From positions 1 to 64,000 of the forward strand of contig JAZPYO010000055.1 of NCBI GenBank assembly GCA_045544195.1: 64,000 nt of DNA. The letters are read 5' to 3'. Each line of letters begins with the position of its first letter. Position 1 is the stretch's first letter. The notes under the pieces were generated by a model that ran no database searches, was not told where the DNA came from, and worked only from the letters and a program-made list of their open reading frames with translations. This DNA is from RGIG7213 sp045544195. GTDB lineage: Bacteria; Bacillota; Clostridia; Oscillospirales; CAG-272. A program made the position numbers and the translations under genes. Below, in pieces: positions 17,226 to 25,489 of the stretch.

Positions 17226-17813
17226 ATGAAAAATTTAAGGTCTATGGCAAGCATTCTGTATTACGCATTCACCGTGATGCTTTTCTTGTCTGTATTTGCT
17301 CTTGTTGCAAGCATTGCGGCATTTGCGATATTAGCTGCGTTGGACTTACCGTTCAACACTTTACAGCTTTCACCCGTGACGTTCGGGCTGAACACGGAAG
17401 CTCTGGACATCACATCCCGTGACACCGTGTTCGTTACGCTTGCAGAGGCTCTGAATATGGCAGCAGGCTCAGCCTTTGCCGCCGTTATATTCGGGAAATT
17501 AAGGTCAATGCTCCGTCTTATCAAGGACGGCAAGCCGTTTGCCCAGCCGATAGGAAAAATACTGAAAAGCCTCGGAAATATAACGCTGATATACAGCATC
17601 TGCTCATTTATTTTGCAAGGAATAAGCTCGTTTGCCCTTGCGCATTTTATAAATAAATTCGCTCATATATTCCAAAACGAATATATCACGTCTATCAACG
17701 TATCATCAACGGTAAACGCACATCTTATATGGTTAGCGTTACTGCTTTATCTGCTTGCGTATATATTCGATTACGGTCAGCAGCTCCAAAAATTATCCGA
17801 CGAAACGCTGTGA
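17226..17813 (+). CDS. DUF2975-family four-helix membrane protein
   Basis: A 195-residue integral membrane protein with four predicted helices (about 13-40, 75-95, 115-140 and 158-182). The arrangement, the central LIKDGKPFAQPIGKILKSLG segment (positions about 97-116) and the HTH gene directly downstream match the DUF2975 (YoaS-like) family, which almost always occurs paired with a YozG-like small regulator. The function of the family is unknown; a sensor or membrane-state partner of the regulator is an inference. AAGGAG precedes the ATG. Eight bases separate it from the HTH gene. Confidence 0.7.
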   Translation: MKNLRSMASILYYAFTVMLFLSVFALVASIAAFAILAALDLPFNTLQLSPVTFGLNTEALDITSRDTVFVTLAEALNMAAGSAFAAVIFGKLRSMLRLIKDGKPFAQPIGKILKSLGNITLIYSICSFILQGISSFALAHFINKFAHIFQNEYITSINVSSTVNAHLIWLALLLYLLAYIFDYGQQLQKLSDETL

Positions 17814-17820
17814 GGTAAAA

Positions 17821-18036
17821 ATGGCAATCATTCTGCGCTTGGACCGCGTAATGGCGGACAGAAAAATATCGTTAAACGAGCTTTCCGAAAAGGTCGGAAT
17901 AGCAAACGTAAACCTTTCAAAAATAAAAACAGGCAAAATATCCGCTATCCGCTTTTCCACGCTGGAGGCAATATGCGACGTTCTCGACTGCCAGCCGGGC
18001 GACATTCTGGAATTTCAGCGTGATAAGACGGAATAG
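17821..18036 (+). CDS. Small XRE-type helix-turn-helix regulator (YozG-like)
   Basis: A 71-residue single-domain DNA-binding protein of the Cro/C1 type. MAIILRLDRVMADRKISLNELSEK is followed by the HTH core (VGIANVNLSKIKTGKISAI) and the FSTLEAICDVLDCQPGDILEF signature of the YozG/DUF739-like group. The ATG at 17821 follows GAGG. It forms a two-gene unit with the DUF2975 protein and probably binds their own promoter. The frame remains open upstream inside the DUF2975 gene, but an upstream start would lack a ribosome binding site. Confidence 0.85.
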   Translation: MAIILRLDRVMADRKISLNELSEKVGIANVNLSKIKTGKISAIRFSTLEAICDVLDCQPGDILEFQRDKTE

Positions 18037-18130
18037 ATCCGTTTTCATCAACGAAAAATTTGCGGTATAAATATTTTGCATAAAGATCGTTTTCTACTCA
18101 GGTAAATATTAAGATCGATCGGGTGATAAT

Positions 18131-18566
18131 ATGGAAAGCAAAAATGCTCTGTCAAAAAGAAAGAGCACTCGTTTAAGAGGATTTGATTACGGCAAAACGG
18201 GTGCGTATTTTTTAACGGTATGTACCGAAAACAGAAAAAACATCCTTTCAACGATCACCGTATACATTCGGGAGGGGAGACCCATTTAACGATACATTCG
18301 GGAGGGGAGACCCCCATAACGATACGTTCGGGAGGGGAGACCCCTCCCCTACTACGACAACAACGGTGAATGCGGTGATGGGGTGGCTTAAATATCAGGC
18401 GACAAAAGAGATAAATCAATTTCAAAACACGGTGGGTGATAAAATATTTCAGCGCTCTTTTTTCGACCACATCGTACGCAATTATGATGACTATCACAAA
18501 ATATGCAAATACATATACGAAAATCCGGCACGCTGGTATTATGACAAATTATATTCAGAAGAATGA
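18131..18566 (+). pseudogene. REP-associated tyrosine transposase, broken by internal deletion and repeat insertion
   Basis: Two separated pieces of one Y1-type REP-associated transposase. The N-terminal piece (18131-18258) encodes KSTRLRGFDYGKTGAYFLTV followed by CTENRKNILS, then runs into repeat DNA and stops at 18287-18289 (52 codons). The C-terminal piece (about 18366-18566) encodes KIFQRSFFDHIVRNYDDYHK and the terminal KYIYENPARWY block that usually holds the catalytic tyrosine. The central part carrying the HUH histidines is gone and about 105 bases of REP-type repeats occupy its place. The element cannot be active on its own. GGGTGAT precedes the old start. Confidence 0.85.
18261..18354. 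repeat. Three tandem 30-bp REP-type units inside the transposase remnant
   Basis: Units begin at 18261, 18291 and 18321 with an exact 30-base period, each starting GATACATTCGGGAGGGGAGA (or a near variant with TATAC or GATACG). Only the last unit continues into CCCCTCCC, giving the full palindrome of GGGAGGGG, loop AGA and CCCCTCCC; the first two keep only the left arm. The type of repeat matches the targets of the neighbouring transposase family. Confidence 0.85.
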
Positions 18567-18582
18567 GGGCAGACCCCTTTAA

Positions 18583-18648
18583 CGATACATTCGGGAGGGG
18601 AGACCCCTTAACGATACGTTCGGGAGGGGAGACCCCTCCCCTACGACC
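18583..18648. repeat. Two tandem REP-type units after the transposase remnant
   Basis: Two more copies of the same unit start at 18584 and 18613 (29-base period). Again only the last is a complete palindrome (GGGAGGGG-AGA-CCCCTCCC, then CTACGACC). The two clusters flank the C-terminal transposase piece, so they look like a REP array in which the transposase is embedded. The remainder of the gap to 18761 is A-rich and shows no gene. Confidence 0.85.
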
Positions 18649-18761
18649 AATGCAAAAAAAATATTAATAACATTTCAGCAACAAATCAAAAACAAAACGA
18701 AAAAAACTGCGCTGTATGATATGATCGTAACGAAACGGAAAAGCAAGAAAGGAAATCGATC

Positions 18762-19127
18762 ATGAACAGAAACGATCAGCAGTTTATAGCACAGAAGATC
18801 CGCACGCAGTACACGGAAAAGCAGTCAAGCGAGCTTGACGAGCTTCGAGCGCTCGATGCTGAAGTAAAGCGTCCTGCAAACGTATTTGCATACGTATTCG
18901 GCATATTTTCAGCAATCATTATGGGCTCGGGAATGAGCCTTGTTATGACAGACCTCGGGCAAACGCTCAACATTGGAAACCCTTTGCTCTGGGGTATAAT
19001 CATCGGCGTTGTCGGTATGCTTATGGCGATTATCAACTATCCGATATACAAATCCATCTTATCGTCACGCAAAAAGAAATACGCAGCAAGGATCATATCG
19101 CTCAGCGAAAAGCTGATGCAAAAATAA
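18762..19127 (+). CDS. Small two-helix membrane protein, paralogue A
   Basis: A 121-residue protein with a charged N terminus, two membrane helices (about 42-63 and 74-96) and a basic C-terminal tail (SSRKKKYAARIISLSEKLMQK). It shares with the 137-residue product at 21930-22343 a run of fixed positions: LRALDA-V-R-A before helix 1, G-GMSL-MTD after it, WG and YPIY around helix 2, RKK and LM-K at the end. The two genes flank a two-component system. No function is known to me. AAAGGA precedes the ATG and the gene has its own terminator. Confidence 0.7.
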   Translation: MNRNDQQFIAQKIRTQYTEKQSSELDELRALDAEVKRPANVFAYVFGIFSAIIMGSGMSLVMTDLGQTLNIGNPLLWGIIIGVVGMLMAIINYPIYKSILSSRKKKYAARIISLSEKLMQK

Positions 19128-19133
19128 TAACAG

Positions 19134-19169
19134 ATACAAGCGGGGGAAAATATCCTCGCTTGTATTTTG
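19134..19169 (+). terminator. Terminator of small membrane protein A
   Basis: ATACAAGCG (19134-19142) pairs with CGCTTGTAT (19157-19165), followed by TTTGTT. It separates this gene from the downstream two-component operon. Confidence 0.75.
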
Positions 19170-19308
19170 TTATAACGTAATATCACGATATTTTCTCAAA
19201 ATACCGCCCTTGCAAACAAAACTTTAACATTTGTGTGCTATAATACAGAAAATAAGTCCTATAAGCGTGTGTTTGTTTTTTTATAGAGAAACTCAGGGGT
19301 GAAGAATT

Positions 19309-19980
19309 ATGTTTAAAATATTGGTAGTTGAGGACGACAGGGACCTGAACAAAAGCGTATGCTCATTTCTTAACCAAAGCGGATATGAAGCCGTCGGCTG
19401 TCTTTGCGCAGATGATGCATACGATGAAATGTATAAGACAACGTTTGATCTTATAGTGTCCGACATTATGATGCCAAAGACAGACGGATTTGAATTTACA
19501 AAAACAGTACGCTCGCTCAACAGCGACATTCCGATACTGTTTATGACCGCAAGAGACGATTTCGAATCCAAGCAGAAGGGCTACCGTATGGGAATTGACG
19601 ATTATATGACAAAGCCCGTCGATCTTGACGAAATGCTTCTGCGGATAGGCGCGCTTTTAAGACGCTCAAAAATAGCCAACAGCCGCCGTATTGAAACAGG
19701 CACCTTCATAATGGACGCAGATGAAAGAAGCGCGACGCTGAACGGCAAGGAAATACAGCTGACGGCAAGGGAATTTGACCTGTTATACAAGCTTTTGTCA
19801 TATCCGAAGAAAACGTTTACACGCACACAGCTTATGGATGAATTCTGGGATGTTGACACGCAGGCAAGCACAAGAACGGTCGATGTATATATGACAAAGC
19901 TCCGTTCAAAGCTATCAGAATGCGACAGCTTTGAACTACAGACCGTTCACGGTCTCGGCTACAAGGCGGTGATAAAATGA
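19309..19980 (+). CDS. OmpR-family two-component response regulator
   Basis: A 223-residue transcription regulator. The receiver domain (1-118) has the acidic pocket VVEDD, phospho-acceptor D52 in VSDIMMPKTDG, T80 and K102 (TKP). The C-terminal winged helix (about 128-223) has LTAREFDLLYKLLSYPKKTF and the recognition-helix region ASTRTVDVYMTKLRSKL ending in VHGLGYK. It overlaps the histidine kinase by four bases (ATGA), so the two are coupled. A TATAAT-like box lies about 60 bases upstream, without a convincing -35. Likely targets are its own operon and the flanking membrane genes, but no repeated binding site was found. Confidence 0.92.
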   Translation: MFKILVVEDDRDLNKSVCSFLNQSGYEAVGCLCADDAYDEMYKTTFDLIVSDIMMPKTDGFEFTKTVRSLNSDIPILFMTARDDFESKQKGYRMGIDDYMTKPVDLDEMLLRIGALLRRSKIANSRRIETGTFIMDADERSATLNGKEIQLTAREFDLLYKLLSYPKKTFTRTQLMDEFWDVDTQASTRTVDVYMTKLRSKLSECDSFELQTVHGLGYKAVIK

Positions 19981-21044
19981 AGAATACAGTCTTCCGCAAG
20001 GTACTTCGGGAGCTTAACAGCTTTCTTTTGTTCTTCGTATCGGTCGGATTTGTGGTATCCTGCTGTATGATGCTTTTTTTGCAGGTACTTTCAAAGCAGA
20101 TGGGGCTCGTTTATACGCCCGAAAACATTGCCGATGCCGCAAAGATCACTTTTTTGAACGTCATTATCATAACCGTACTGTTCAAAGTGATCGACTGTAT
20201 CCGCCGCAGAATAATGGTGGAAAGACCTGTAAAAATGATAACAGATGCAACAGAGCAGATAATGAAGGGCGATTTTTCCGTGCGTGTAAAGCCGATGAAC
20301 GCATCGGGTATGGAGGGCTTCAACAAGATCGGTCAGGCGATAAACTCGATGGCTCAGGAGCTTTACGGCGTTGAAACTCTGAGGGCGGATTTTATAGCAA
20401 ACGTATCGCACGAAATAAAGACACCTCTTTCAGTCATACATAATTACGCAACGCTTTTGCACTCTGACGCTCTGCCTGCGAAAAAAATAACCGAATACGC
20501 AAGAGCGATCACAGATGCAGGTAACCGTTTGTCTGATATGATAACGAATATTCTGAAGCTGAACCGCCTTGAAAATCAGCAGATATTCCCAAGGGCTGAT
20601 GTATTTGACCTCGGTGAGCAGCTATGCGAATGTCTTTTGCAATACGAAAATGTGTGGGAGGAAAAGGACATAACGATACATACGGACATCACCGCCGATG
20701 TATCCGTACGGGCAGACGGGGAGCTTTTATCTCTTGTATGGAACAATCTTCTTTCAAACGCATTCAAATTCACAGATAACGGCGGAGCTGTTACGGTACT
20801 CTTGACATCGGACGAAGATCACGCAACCGTCAGTATAGCAGATACGGGCTGCGGAATGACGAACGAGGTGGGAGAGCATATATTTGAAAAATTCTATCAG
20901 GGCGACACATCGCGCGCAACGCAGGGCAACGGACTCGGGCTTGCTTTGGTAAAAAGGGTGATAGACATTATGCAGGGCGAAATATGTATCGACAGCACGC
21001 TCGGCGTCGGCAGTACGTTTACAGTAAGGATCAGAAGGGTGTAA
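19977..21044 (+). CDS. Sensor histidine kinase
   Basis: A 355-residue membrane kinase. Two helices (about 15-39 and 58-76) enclose only about 18 extracytoplasmic residues, so an intramembrane signal or a protein partner is more likely than a ligand. A HAMP region follows (about 77-130), then the HisKA domain with H145 in FIANVSHEIKTPLSVIHNYA, and the ATPase domain with N-box NNLLSNAFKF, G1 DTGCGM and G2 GNGLGLAL. It overlaps the regulator by four bases and is followed two bases later by an eight-helix membrane protein, a natural candidate partner. Confidence 0.9.
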   Translation: MKNTVFRKVLRELNSFLLFFVSVGFVVSCCMMLFLQVLSKQMGLVYTPENIADAAKITFLNVIIITVLFKVIDCIRRRIMVERPVKMITDATEQIMKGDFSVRVKPMNASGMEGFNKIGQAINSMAQELYGVETLRADFIANVSHEIKTPLSVIHNYATLLHSDALPAKKITEYARAITDAGNRLSDMITNILKLNRLENQQIFPRADVFDLGEQLCECLLQYENVWEEKDITIHTDITADVSVRADGELLSLVWNNLLSNAFKFTDNGGAVTVLLTSDEDHATVSIADTGCGMTNEVGEHIFEKFYQGDTSRATQGNGLGLALVKRVIDIMQGEICIDSTLGVGSTFTVRIRRV

Positions 21045-21046
21045 AA

Positions 21047-21937
21047 GTGAAATATAAAAGGATCGCTCACGCATTGCTTTTTCCGCCGATGGCAATTATG
21101 ATAATTCTTCTGACCGTTTCGACCTGTCTGCTCGTTTTCTGTATGGTATACGTCGGCACAAGGTCGGTATCTGCAATCGTTTCCTACGTGCTGTCAGCAT
21201 ACACGCTTACGGTCTGGTGCTTCAGAATACCCCATCTTGTAAGGGCAATACGGTCTTTCAAAAACGGGAATAAATACGCATTACGCTGGAGGAGCGATGC
21301 GCGCTTGCGGGTAAACGTATCGCTTTACGGCTCGCTCGTTTTCAACACGGTGTACGGAATATTTCAGCTATGGCTCTCAGCTTACCATAAAACGTTCTGG
21401 TTCGGCTCGCTCGGTGCGTATTATATCTGCCTTGCCGTTATGCGTTTCTTTCTGGTAAGACATACGAGAAAATATACCCCGAGAGAAAAAATGCGCGCGG
21501 AGCTTATAAAATACCGTGCTTGCGGATGGATATTTCTTATAATGAGCCTTGCTTTGTCGCTGATAGTTTTCTTTATGGTATATTGGGACAGAACGTTTGA
21601 GCATCATATGATAACATCTATCACAATGGCTGCTTATACATTCACCACACTTACCGTTGCCATCGTCAACGCCGTAAAATACAGAAAATACAACAGCCCT
21701 GTCTTTTCTGCATCAAAGACGATAAGTCTTGCATCATCACTCGTTTCTATGCTGACGCTCACATCAACGATGCTGACTGCATTCAACGACGGTACAATGA
21801 CACCGATAACAAGAAAAATACTGCTTTCCTGCACAGGCGCGGCAGTTTCCTGCGCGGTCATCACAATGGCAGTTTATATGATCGTCAACGGTACAAAAGG
21901 ATTAAAAAAACATAAAAAAGAGGAGCAAAATGGATAA
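21047..21937 (+). CDS. Eight-helix integral membrane protein of the two-component operon
   Basis: A 296-residue polytopic protein with about eight membrane helices spread over its whole length (first about 10-38, last about 260-284) and a basic C-terminal KKHKKEEQNG tail. I do not recognise the family. The frame extends upstream into the kinase gene to 20984, but the GTG at 21047, two bases after the kinase stop and behind AGAAGGG, is the likely start. Its stop overlaps the start of small membrane protein B by eight bases. Tight linkage suggests that it acts with the kinase, as signal source, transporter or output. Confidence 0.65.
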   Translation: MKYKRIAHALLFPPMAIMIILLTVSTCLLVFCMVYVGTRSVSAIVSYVLSAYTLTVWCFRIPHLVRAIRSFKNGNKYALRWRSDARLRVNVSLYGSLVFNTVYGIFQLWLSAYHKTFWFGSLGAYYICLAVMRFFLVRHTRKYTPREKMRAELIKYRACGWIFLIMSLALSLIVFFMVYWDRTFEHHMITSITMAAYTFTTLTVAIVNAVKYRKYNSPVFSASKTISLASSLVSMLTLTSTMLTAFNDGTMTPITRKILLSCTGAAVSCAVITMAVYMIVNGTKGLKKHKKEEQNG

Positions 21938-22343
21938 CAATAACAAGCAAAACAGCTTTTCATATACTTATTCCGCGCAGCAGCAGGCAGAAATAAAGCG
22001 TATTCGGGAAAGGTATTCGCCGTCCGATGAAGCGCAGGATAAAATGAAGCAATTAAGGGCCCTTGACGCAAGCGTTACAAGAGCGGCAACGGTCACATCG
22101 CTCATATTCGGCGTCATAGGAACACTGCTTTTAGGCTTCGGAATGAGCCTTATTATGACGGACATTTCATCATTCATCGGCATTTACGGAAGAGCGGCTT
22201 TTATATGGGGCGTCGCTGTCGGATGCTCAGGGCTTATCCTCTGCTTTCTTGCATATCCGATATATAACGCAATTACAAAAGCAAAAAGAAAAAAGCTCGC
22301 CCCTGTAATACTGAAGCTGACAGACGAGCTGATGAAGAAATGA
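21930..22343 (+). CDS. Small two-helix membrane protein, paralogue B
   Basis: A 137-residue paralogue of the protein at 18762-19127, with a longer N terminus (about 18 extra residues) and the same core: LRALDASVTRAATV, FGMSLIMTD, helix 2, then AYPIY and a basic tail KRKKLAPVILKLTDELMKK. It is the last gene of the two-component operon, starting inside the preceding gene behind AGAGGAG. Two copies around one signalling operon suggest duplication and a linked role, possibly as kinase modulators; this is inference. Confidence 0.7.
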   Translation: MDNNNKQNSFSYTYSAQQQAEIKRIRERYSPSDEAQDKMKQLRALDASVTRAATVTSLIFGVIGTLLLGFGMSLIMTDISSFIGIYGRAAFIWGVAVGCSGLILCFLAYPIYNAITKAKRKKLAPVILKLTDELMKK

Positions 22344-22350
22344 ATAACGC

Positions 22351-22395
22351 AAAAGCAACCGACCGACAGGCAAAAAGCCGTCAGCGGTTGCTTTT
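22351..22395. terminator. Bidirectional terminator after the two-component operon
   Basis: AAAAGCAACCG (22351-22361) pairs with CGGTTGCTTTT (22385-22395), directly after the stop codon at 22343. It can also end minus-strand transcription from the DegT gene. Confidence 0.85.
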
Positions 22396-22417
22396 ATCAT
22401 TCTTATATATCACATTT

Positions 22418-22579
22418 TCACGAATGCATCCTTCTTTTCATCGGAACACCGATATAAACACCGAATATCTGCTATATCCTTGACAGCAACGGCGCCTGCA
22501 CCGACGGCGCTGTCAGAGCAGATATTCGTATTGTTTTTCGCGGTTGCTCCTGTTCCGATATGCGTGATGCACTTTTTTC
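22418..22579 (-). pseudogene. C-terminal remnant of a PglD/NeuD-type acetyltransferase, frameshifted
   Basis: Minus-strand translation directly after the DegT stop gives KKCITHIGTGATAKNN-TNICSDSAVGAGAVAVKDIADI, the end of a left-handed beta-helix (hexapeptide) acetyltransferase. One frame later it resumes as GVYIGVPMKRRMHS and stop, so a small insertion or deletion splits the last coil. The whole N-terminal nucleotide-fold part and the active-site histidine region are missing. Such acetyltransferases normally sit beside a DegT aminotransferase in pathways for acetamido sugars, so this is the relic of that partner. Confidence 0.7.
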
Positions 22580-22591
22580 GTCTTTGTGTAA

Positions 22592-23824
22592 TTACTCAAA
22601 GCAGCTTCTTACGATCTGAATTATCTTATCCTGCTGCTCGGGCGTCATTTTTATATCGCTTGGCAAGCAAAGACCTCTTTGGAAGATATCTGCTCCGACG
22701 TCCGTTCCTTCTCCGGGGATATACGCATCCGTCTTTCCTCTGCCTGTGCCGTCCTTGGTCACAAAGCCGTGCATTCTGTAAAGCGGCTGCATATGCATCG
22801 GCTTCCAGATCGGTCTGCCCTGCGCGTTATATTTTGCAAGAGTGTCAAGTATCTCATCAGGACACGATCTGCCGCGCTCGCTTACATAGCACGTATCGTT
22901 ATCGCTTCTGACCTGCTTGCACATGGCATCCTCGTTTATAAGCAAGCACGAAAGCCAGAAATTCGGCTCTGTGTTCTCGCTGTCATACGGGTTCATCGTT
23001 ACGGGCAGGTCCTTGAAGCCCTCTTTATATCTTTCGTATATCGCCTTTTTGCGAGCTATATGATCGTCAAGATGCAAAAGCTGTCCTCTTACAACACCAG
23101 CTACTATATTGCTCATACGGTAGTTATAGCCGATCTCCTCGTGCTGATACCACGGCGCTCTTTCACGGCTTTGCGTTGACCATTTGCGAGCCTTGTTCGC
23201 CGATGCAATATCATCAGTCAGAAGCATACCGCCCGCAGAGCCTGTGATTATCTTGTTTCCGTTAAAGGAAATTACGCTGTATTTGCCGAATGTGCCTGTT
23301 TGTCTGCCCTTGTATGTAGCGCCGAAGGATTCTGCGGCATCCTCTATGACGATCGCGCCGTGACGCTGTGCAATAGCGCATATCTCATCAAATTTTGCGG
23401 GCGTGCCGTAAAGATTTACGACCATTATGACCTTCGTTTCAGGGTAAAGCTCAAACGCCCTTTCGAGCGCAACGGGATCCATATTCCACGTGTCGTATTC
23501 GGTATCTATAAAAACGGGCGTCGCCTTTTCGTACATAATGGCGTTTACCGTTGCATCAAACGTCATATCCGTGCAGAATACCGTATCGTTTGCCTTGACG
23601 CCGGCGAGCTTGACCGCCAGATGAAGCGCGGCTGTTCCGTTAGTCAGAGAAACTGCATATTTGCAGCCGACTCTTTCACACACGCCTCGCTCAATGGCAA
23701 CAAGATTTGACCCCTCAGTCGTTACCCAGTTAGTATCTATCGCCTCGTTGATATAATCCATTTCATCGCCGTGTAAGGTCGGCGTAGCAAGCCATATTTT
23801 TTCTTCAAACGCCTCAAATTTCAT
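22592..23824 (-). CDS. DegT/DnrJ/EryC1/StrS-family PLP sugar aminotransferase
   Basis: A 410-residue PLP enzyme that transaminates a nucleotide-linked keto-sugar, as PglE does for bacillosamine-type sugars. Signatures: WLATPTLHGDEMDYINEAID and TNWVTTEGSNL at the start, SLTNGTAALHLAVKLAG, the PLP aspartate region VIEDAAESFGA (about 159-169) and Schiff-base K191 in SFNGNKIITGSAGGM. Length is normal. AAAGGAGG precedes the ATG. The sugar acetyltransferase that should follow is a decayed fragment, and no dehydratase or glycosyltransferase is adjacent, so the pathway here seems broken or completed elsewhere. Confidence 0.88.
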   Translation of the reverse strand: MKFEAFEEKIWLATPTLHGDEMDYINEAIDTNWVTTEGSNLVAIERGVCERVGCKYAVSLTNGTAALHLAVKLAGVKANDTVFCTDMTFDATVNAIMYEKATPVFIDTEYDTWNMDPVALERAFELYPETKVIMVVNLYGTPAKFDEICAIAQRHGAIVIEDAAESFGATYKGRQTGTFGKYSVISFNGNKIITGSAGGMLLTDDIASANKARKWSTQSRERAPWYQHEEIGYNYRMSNIVAGVVRGQLLHLDDHIARKKAIYERYKEGFKDLPVTMNPYDSENTEPNFWLSCLLINEDAMCKQVRSDNDTCYVSERGRSCPDEILDTLAKYNAQGRPIWKPMHMQPLYRMHGFVTKDGTGRGKTDAYIPGEGTDVGADIFQRGLCLPSDIKMTPEQQDKIIQIVRSCFE

Positions 23825-23954
23825 AACGATCCTCCTTTGACAGCAAAAGATATATTCTGCCGCGAGGTGACATATCCGCGCCTTTGTTACGACAGAATAA
23901 AACAGTTAGCGTCATAACTCGTTTATTTATATATAAAATATATAGTTAATTTAG

Positions 23955-23983
23955 ATGATATACCTTTGCCCCTGCTTTTTCAA
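23955..23983 (-). promoter_or_regulatory. Probable promoter of the DegT gene
   Basis: Minus strand TTGAAA (23983-23978), 17 bases, TATCAT (23960-23955). It predicts a leader of about 125 bases before the DegT start. Confidence 0.55.
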
Positions 23984-24082
23984 TACTTTTTCAACTTTTT
24001 TAATTATTTTTTTACATTCTGATCCCACTCGCTCCGTTGTTAACAAAAAAAACTATTTTTTATGTTAAATAAATCATCTTTG

Positions 24083-24097
24083 AGTGATATAATCACT
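24083..24097 (+). promoter_or_regulatory. Palindrome over a TATAAT box upstream of the MATE gene
   Basis: AGTGAT-ATA-ATCACT is a perfect 6+6 inverted repeat that contains TATAAT (24088-24093), about 35 bases before the MATE start. The -35 region is poor (TTAAAT). The layout suggests a regulated exporter promoter with an operator on the -10 box. Confidence 0.5.
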
Positions 24098-24128
24098 CTT
24101 GATTGATATAATTCAAACGGAGAGACTT

Positions 24129-25487
24129 ATGCCACAGAACAGTCAGATAACGGAAAGCGAGCTTTTTCCTAAGGGCTATATAAAAAAGCTGCTCTTGCCG
24201 CTTGTTATAGAGCAGTTTCTTGCTGTTACGATCGGTCTTGCGGACACGATAATGGTAAGCAGCAACGGCGATGCGGCGATATCGGGCGTTTCGCTGGTCG
24301 ATCAGATAAACGTCCTTTTGATACAGGTGTTTGCCGCATTGGCAACGGGCGGCGCTATCGTCGTTTCGCAATACATCGGACGAAACGAAAGAGAAAACGC
24401 GCGCTCTGCCGCAAAGCAGCTTTTTCTGATAACAACGCTCGCAGCGTGTATTATTATGGCAATTTGCCTTTGTTTTTGCCCTTACATACTTCGTATGATA
24501 TTCGGCTCGGTAGAGGACGGCGTAATGCGCAACTGCAAGATATATTTTTATATGTCTGTTGTATCATATCCGTTTTTGGCATTGTACAATTCCGGCTCGG
24601 CAATATTTCGATCAATGGGCAAAAGCCGCATAACGATGTATATTTCGATCGTTATGAACACCATAAACGTCGCAGGAAACGCAATATTTATATTCGGCTT
24701 CGGTATGAGCGTTTTCGGTGCGGCTCTGGCAACGCTTATTTCACGCGCCACGGGTGCCGTCATAATTACGGCGATGGCTCACAATAAAAATAACCCGATA
24801 TACGTCGATTTCAAAAGCTTAAGGCTGAAATTTTCACTGATAAAGCGCATTTTATACGTCGGTGTGCCGAACGGCATTGAAAACGGTATGTTCCAGATAG
24901 GAAAGCTGATGGTATCGCGCATCATCGCTGACCTCGGAACTGCGGCGATCGCGGCAAACTCCGTTGCAGGAACGGTTGCAATGGTATCAAACATTCCCGG
25001 CTCGGCAATAGGTCTGGGGCTTGTCACGATAGTCGGTCAGGCTATGGGGGCAGGACTTACCAAGACAGCAGAAAAATATTCAAAAAAGCTGCTCGGTCTT
25101 ACATATTTGCTGACAAATATCCTTAACATACTTATATTCATTTTAGCTCCCTTCATCATCGCAATGTACAGAGAGCTGTCGCCTGAGGCAACACAGGACG
25201 CCTTAAGGATAGTCCGGGTGTTCTGTATCGTATCGTCGGTCACATGGCCCTTGGCATTCACCCTGCCCAACTCTCTGCGCGCGGCGGGCGATGTCAGATT
25301 TACGCTCGTCGTTTCAATGAGCGCTATGTGGCTGTGCCGTGTTGCGCTTTGCTATCTGCTGTGCTACACATTCAATATGGGGCTTGACGGCGTATGGTAC
25401 GCAATGTACGCTGACTGGCTGTTCAGAATAATCTTCTTCGTTGCGAGATTTGCAAGGGGAAAATGGAAAAGCTGTAAGGTAATATAA
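24129..25487 (+). CDS. MATE-family multidrug/toxin exporter
   Basis: A 452-residue membrane protein with about 12 helices in two repeated halves, expected to export organic cations or drugs using a sodium or proton gradient. Typical MATE segments are LPLVIEQFLAVTIGLADTIM (positions about 21-40), GVSLVDQINVLLIQVFAALA and LYNSGSAIFRSMGKSRITM. An ATG at 24099 in the same frame adds ten residues, but it precedes the GGAGAG site; the ATG at 24129 is the better start. It is a single gene, 58 bases before spoIIP and probably separately transcribed. The substrate is not predictable. Confidence 0.9.
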   Translation: MPQNSQITESELFPKGYIKKLLLPLVIEQFLAVTIGLADTIMVSSNGDAAISGVSLVDQINVLLIQVFAALATGGAIVVSQYIGRNERENARSAAKQLFLITTLAACIIMAICLCFCPYILRMIFGSVEDGVMRNCKIYFYMSVVSYPFLALYNSGSAIFRSMGKSRITMYISIVMNTINVAGNAIFIFGFGMSVFGAALATLISRATGAVIITAMAHNKNNPIYVDFKSLRLKFSLIKRILYVGVPNGIENGMFQIGKLMVSRIIADLGTAAIAANSVAGTVAMVSNIPGSAIGLGLVTIVGQAMGAGLTKTAEKYSKKLLGLTYLLTNILNILIFILAPFIIAMYRELSPEATQDALRIVRVFCIVSSVTWPLAFTLPNSLRAAGDVRFTLVVSMSAMWLCRVALCYLLCYTFNMGLDGVWYAMYADWLFRIIFFVARFARGKWKSCKVI

Positions 25488-25489
25488 CG

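Larger units (their letters stand above)
23825..24128. other. Divergent intergenic region between the DegT and MATE genes
   Basis: 304 bases with no credible gene. It holds the DegT promoter, a long A/T-rich stretch at about 23930-24080 and the palindrome before the MATE gene. A GC-richer patch at 23856-23899 (TTCTG...CAGAA ends, CCGCG cores) lies in the DegT leader and could fold; I could not assign it. Confidence 0.5.

Noticed and set aside
18255..18497. Minus-strand frame over the REP units with repeated GVSPPE-type sequence
   Set aside because: It is produced by translating the tandem repeats and has no start signal.
18261..18648. The repeat clusters as a CRISPR array
   Set aside because: Units are contiguous, with no unique spacers of constant length and no cas genes nearby; the palindrome and adjacent Y1 transposase fit a REP array.
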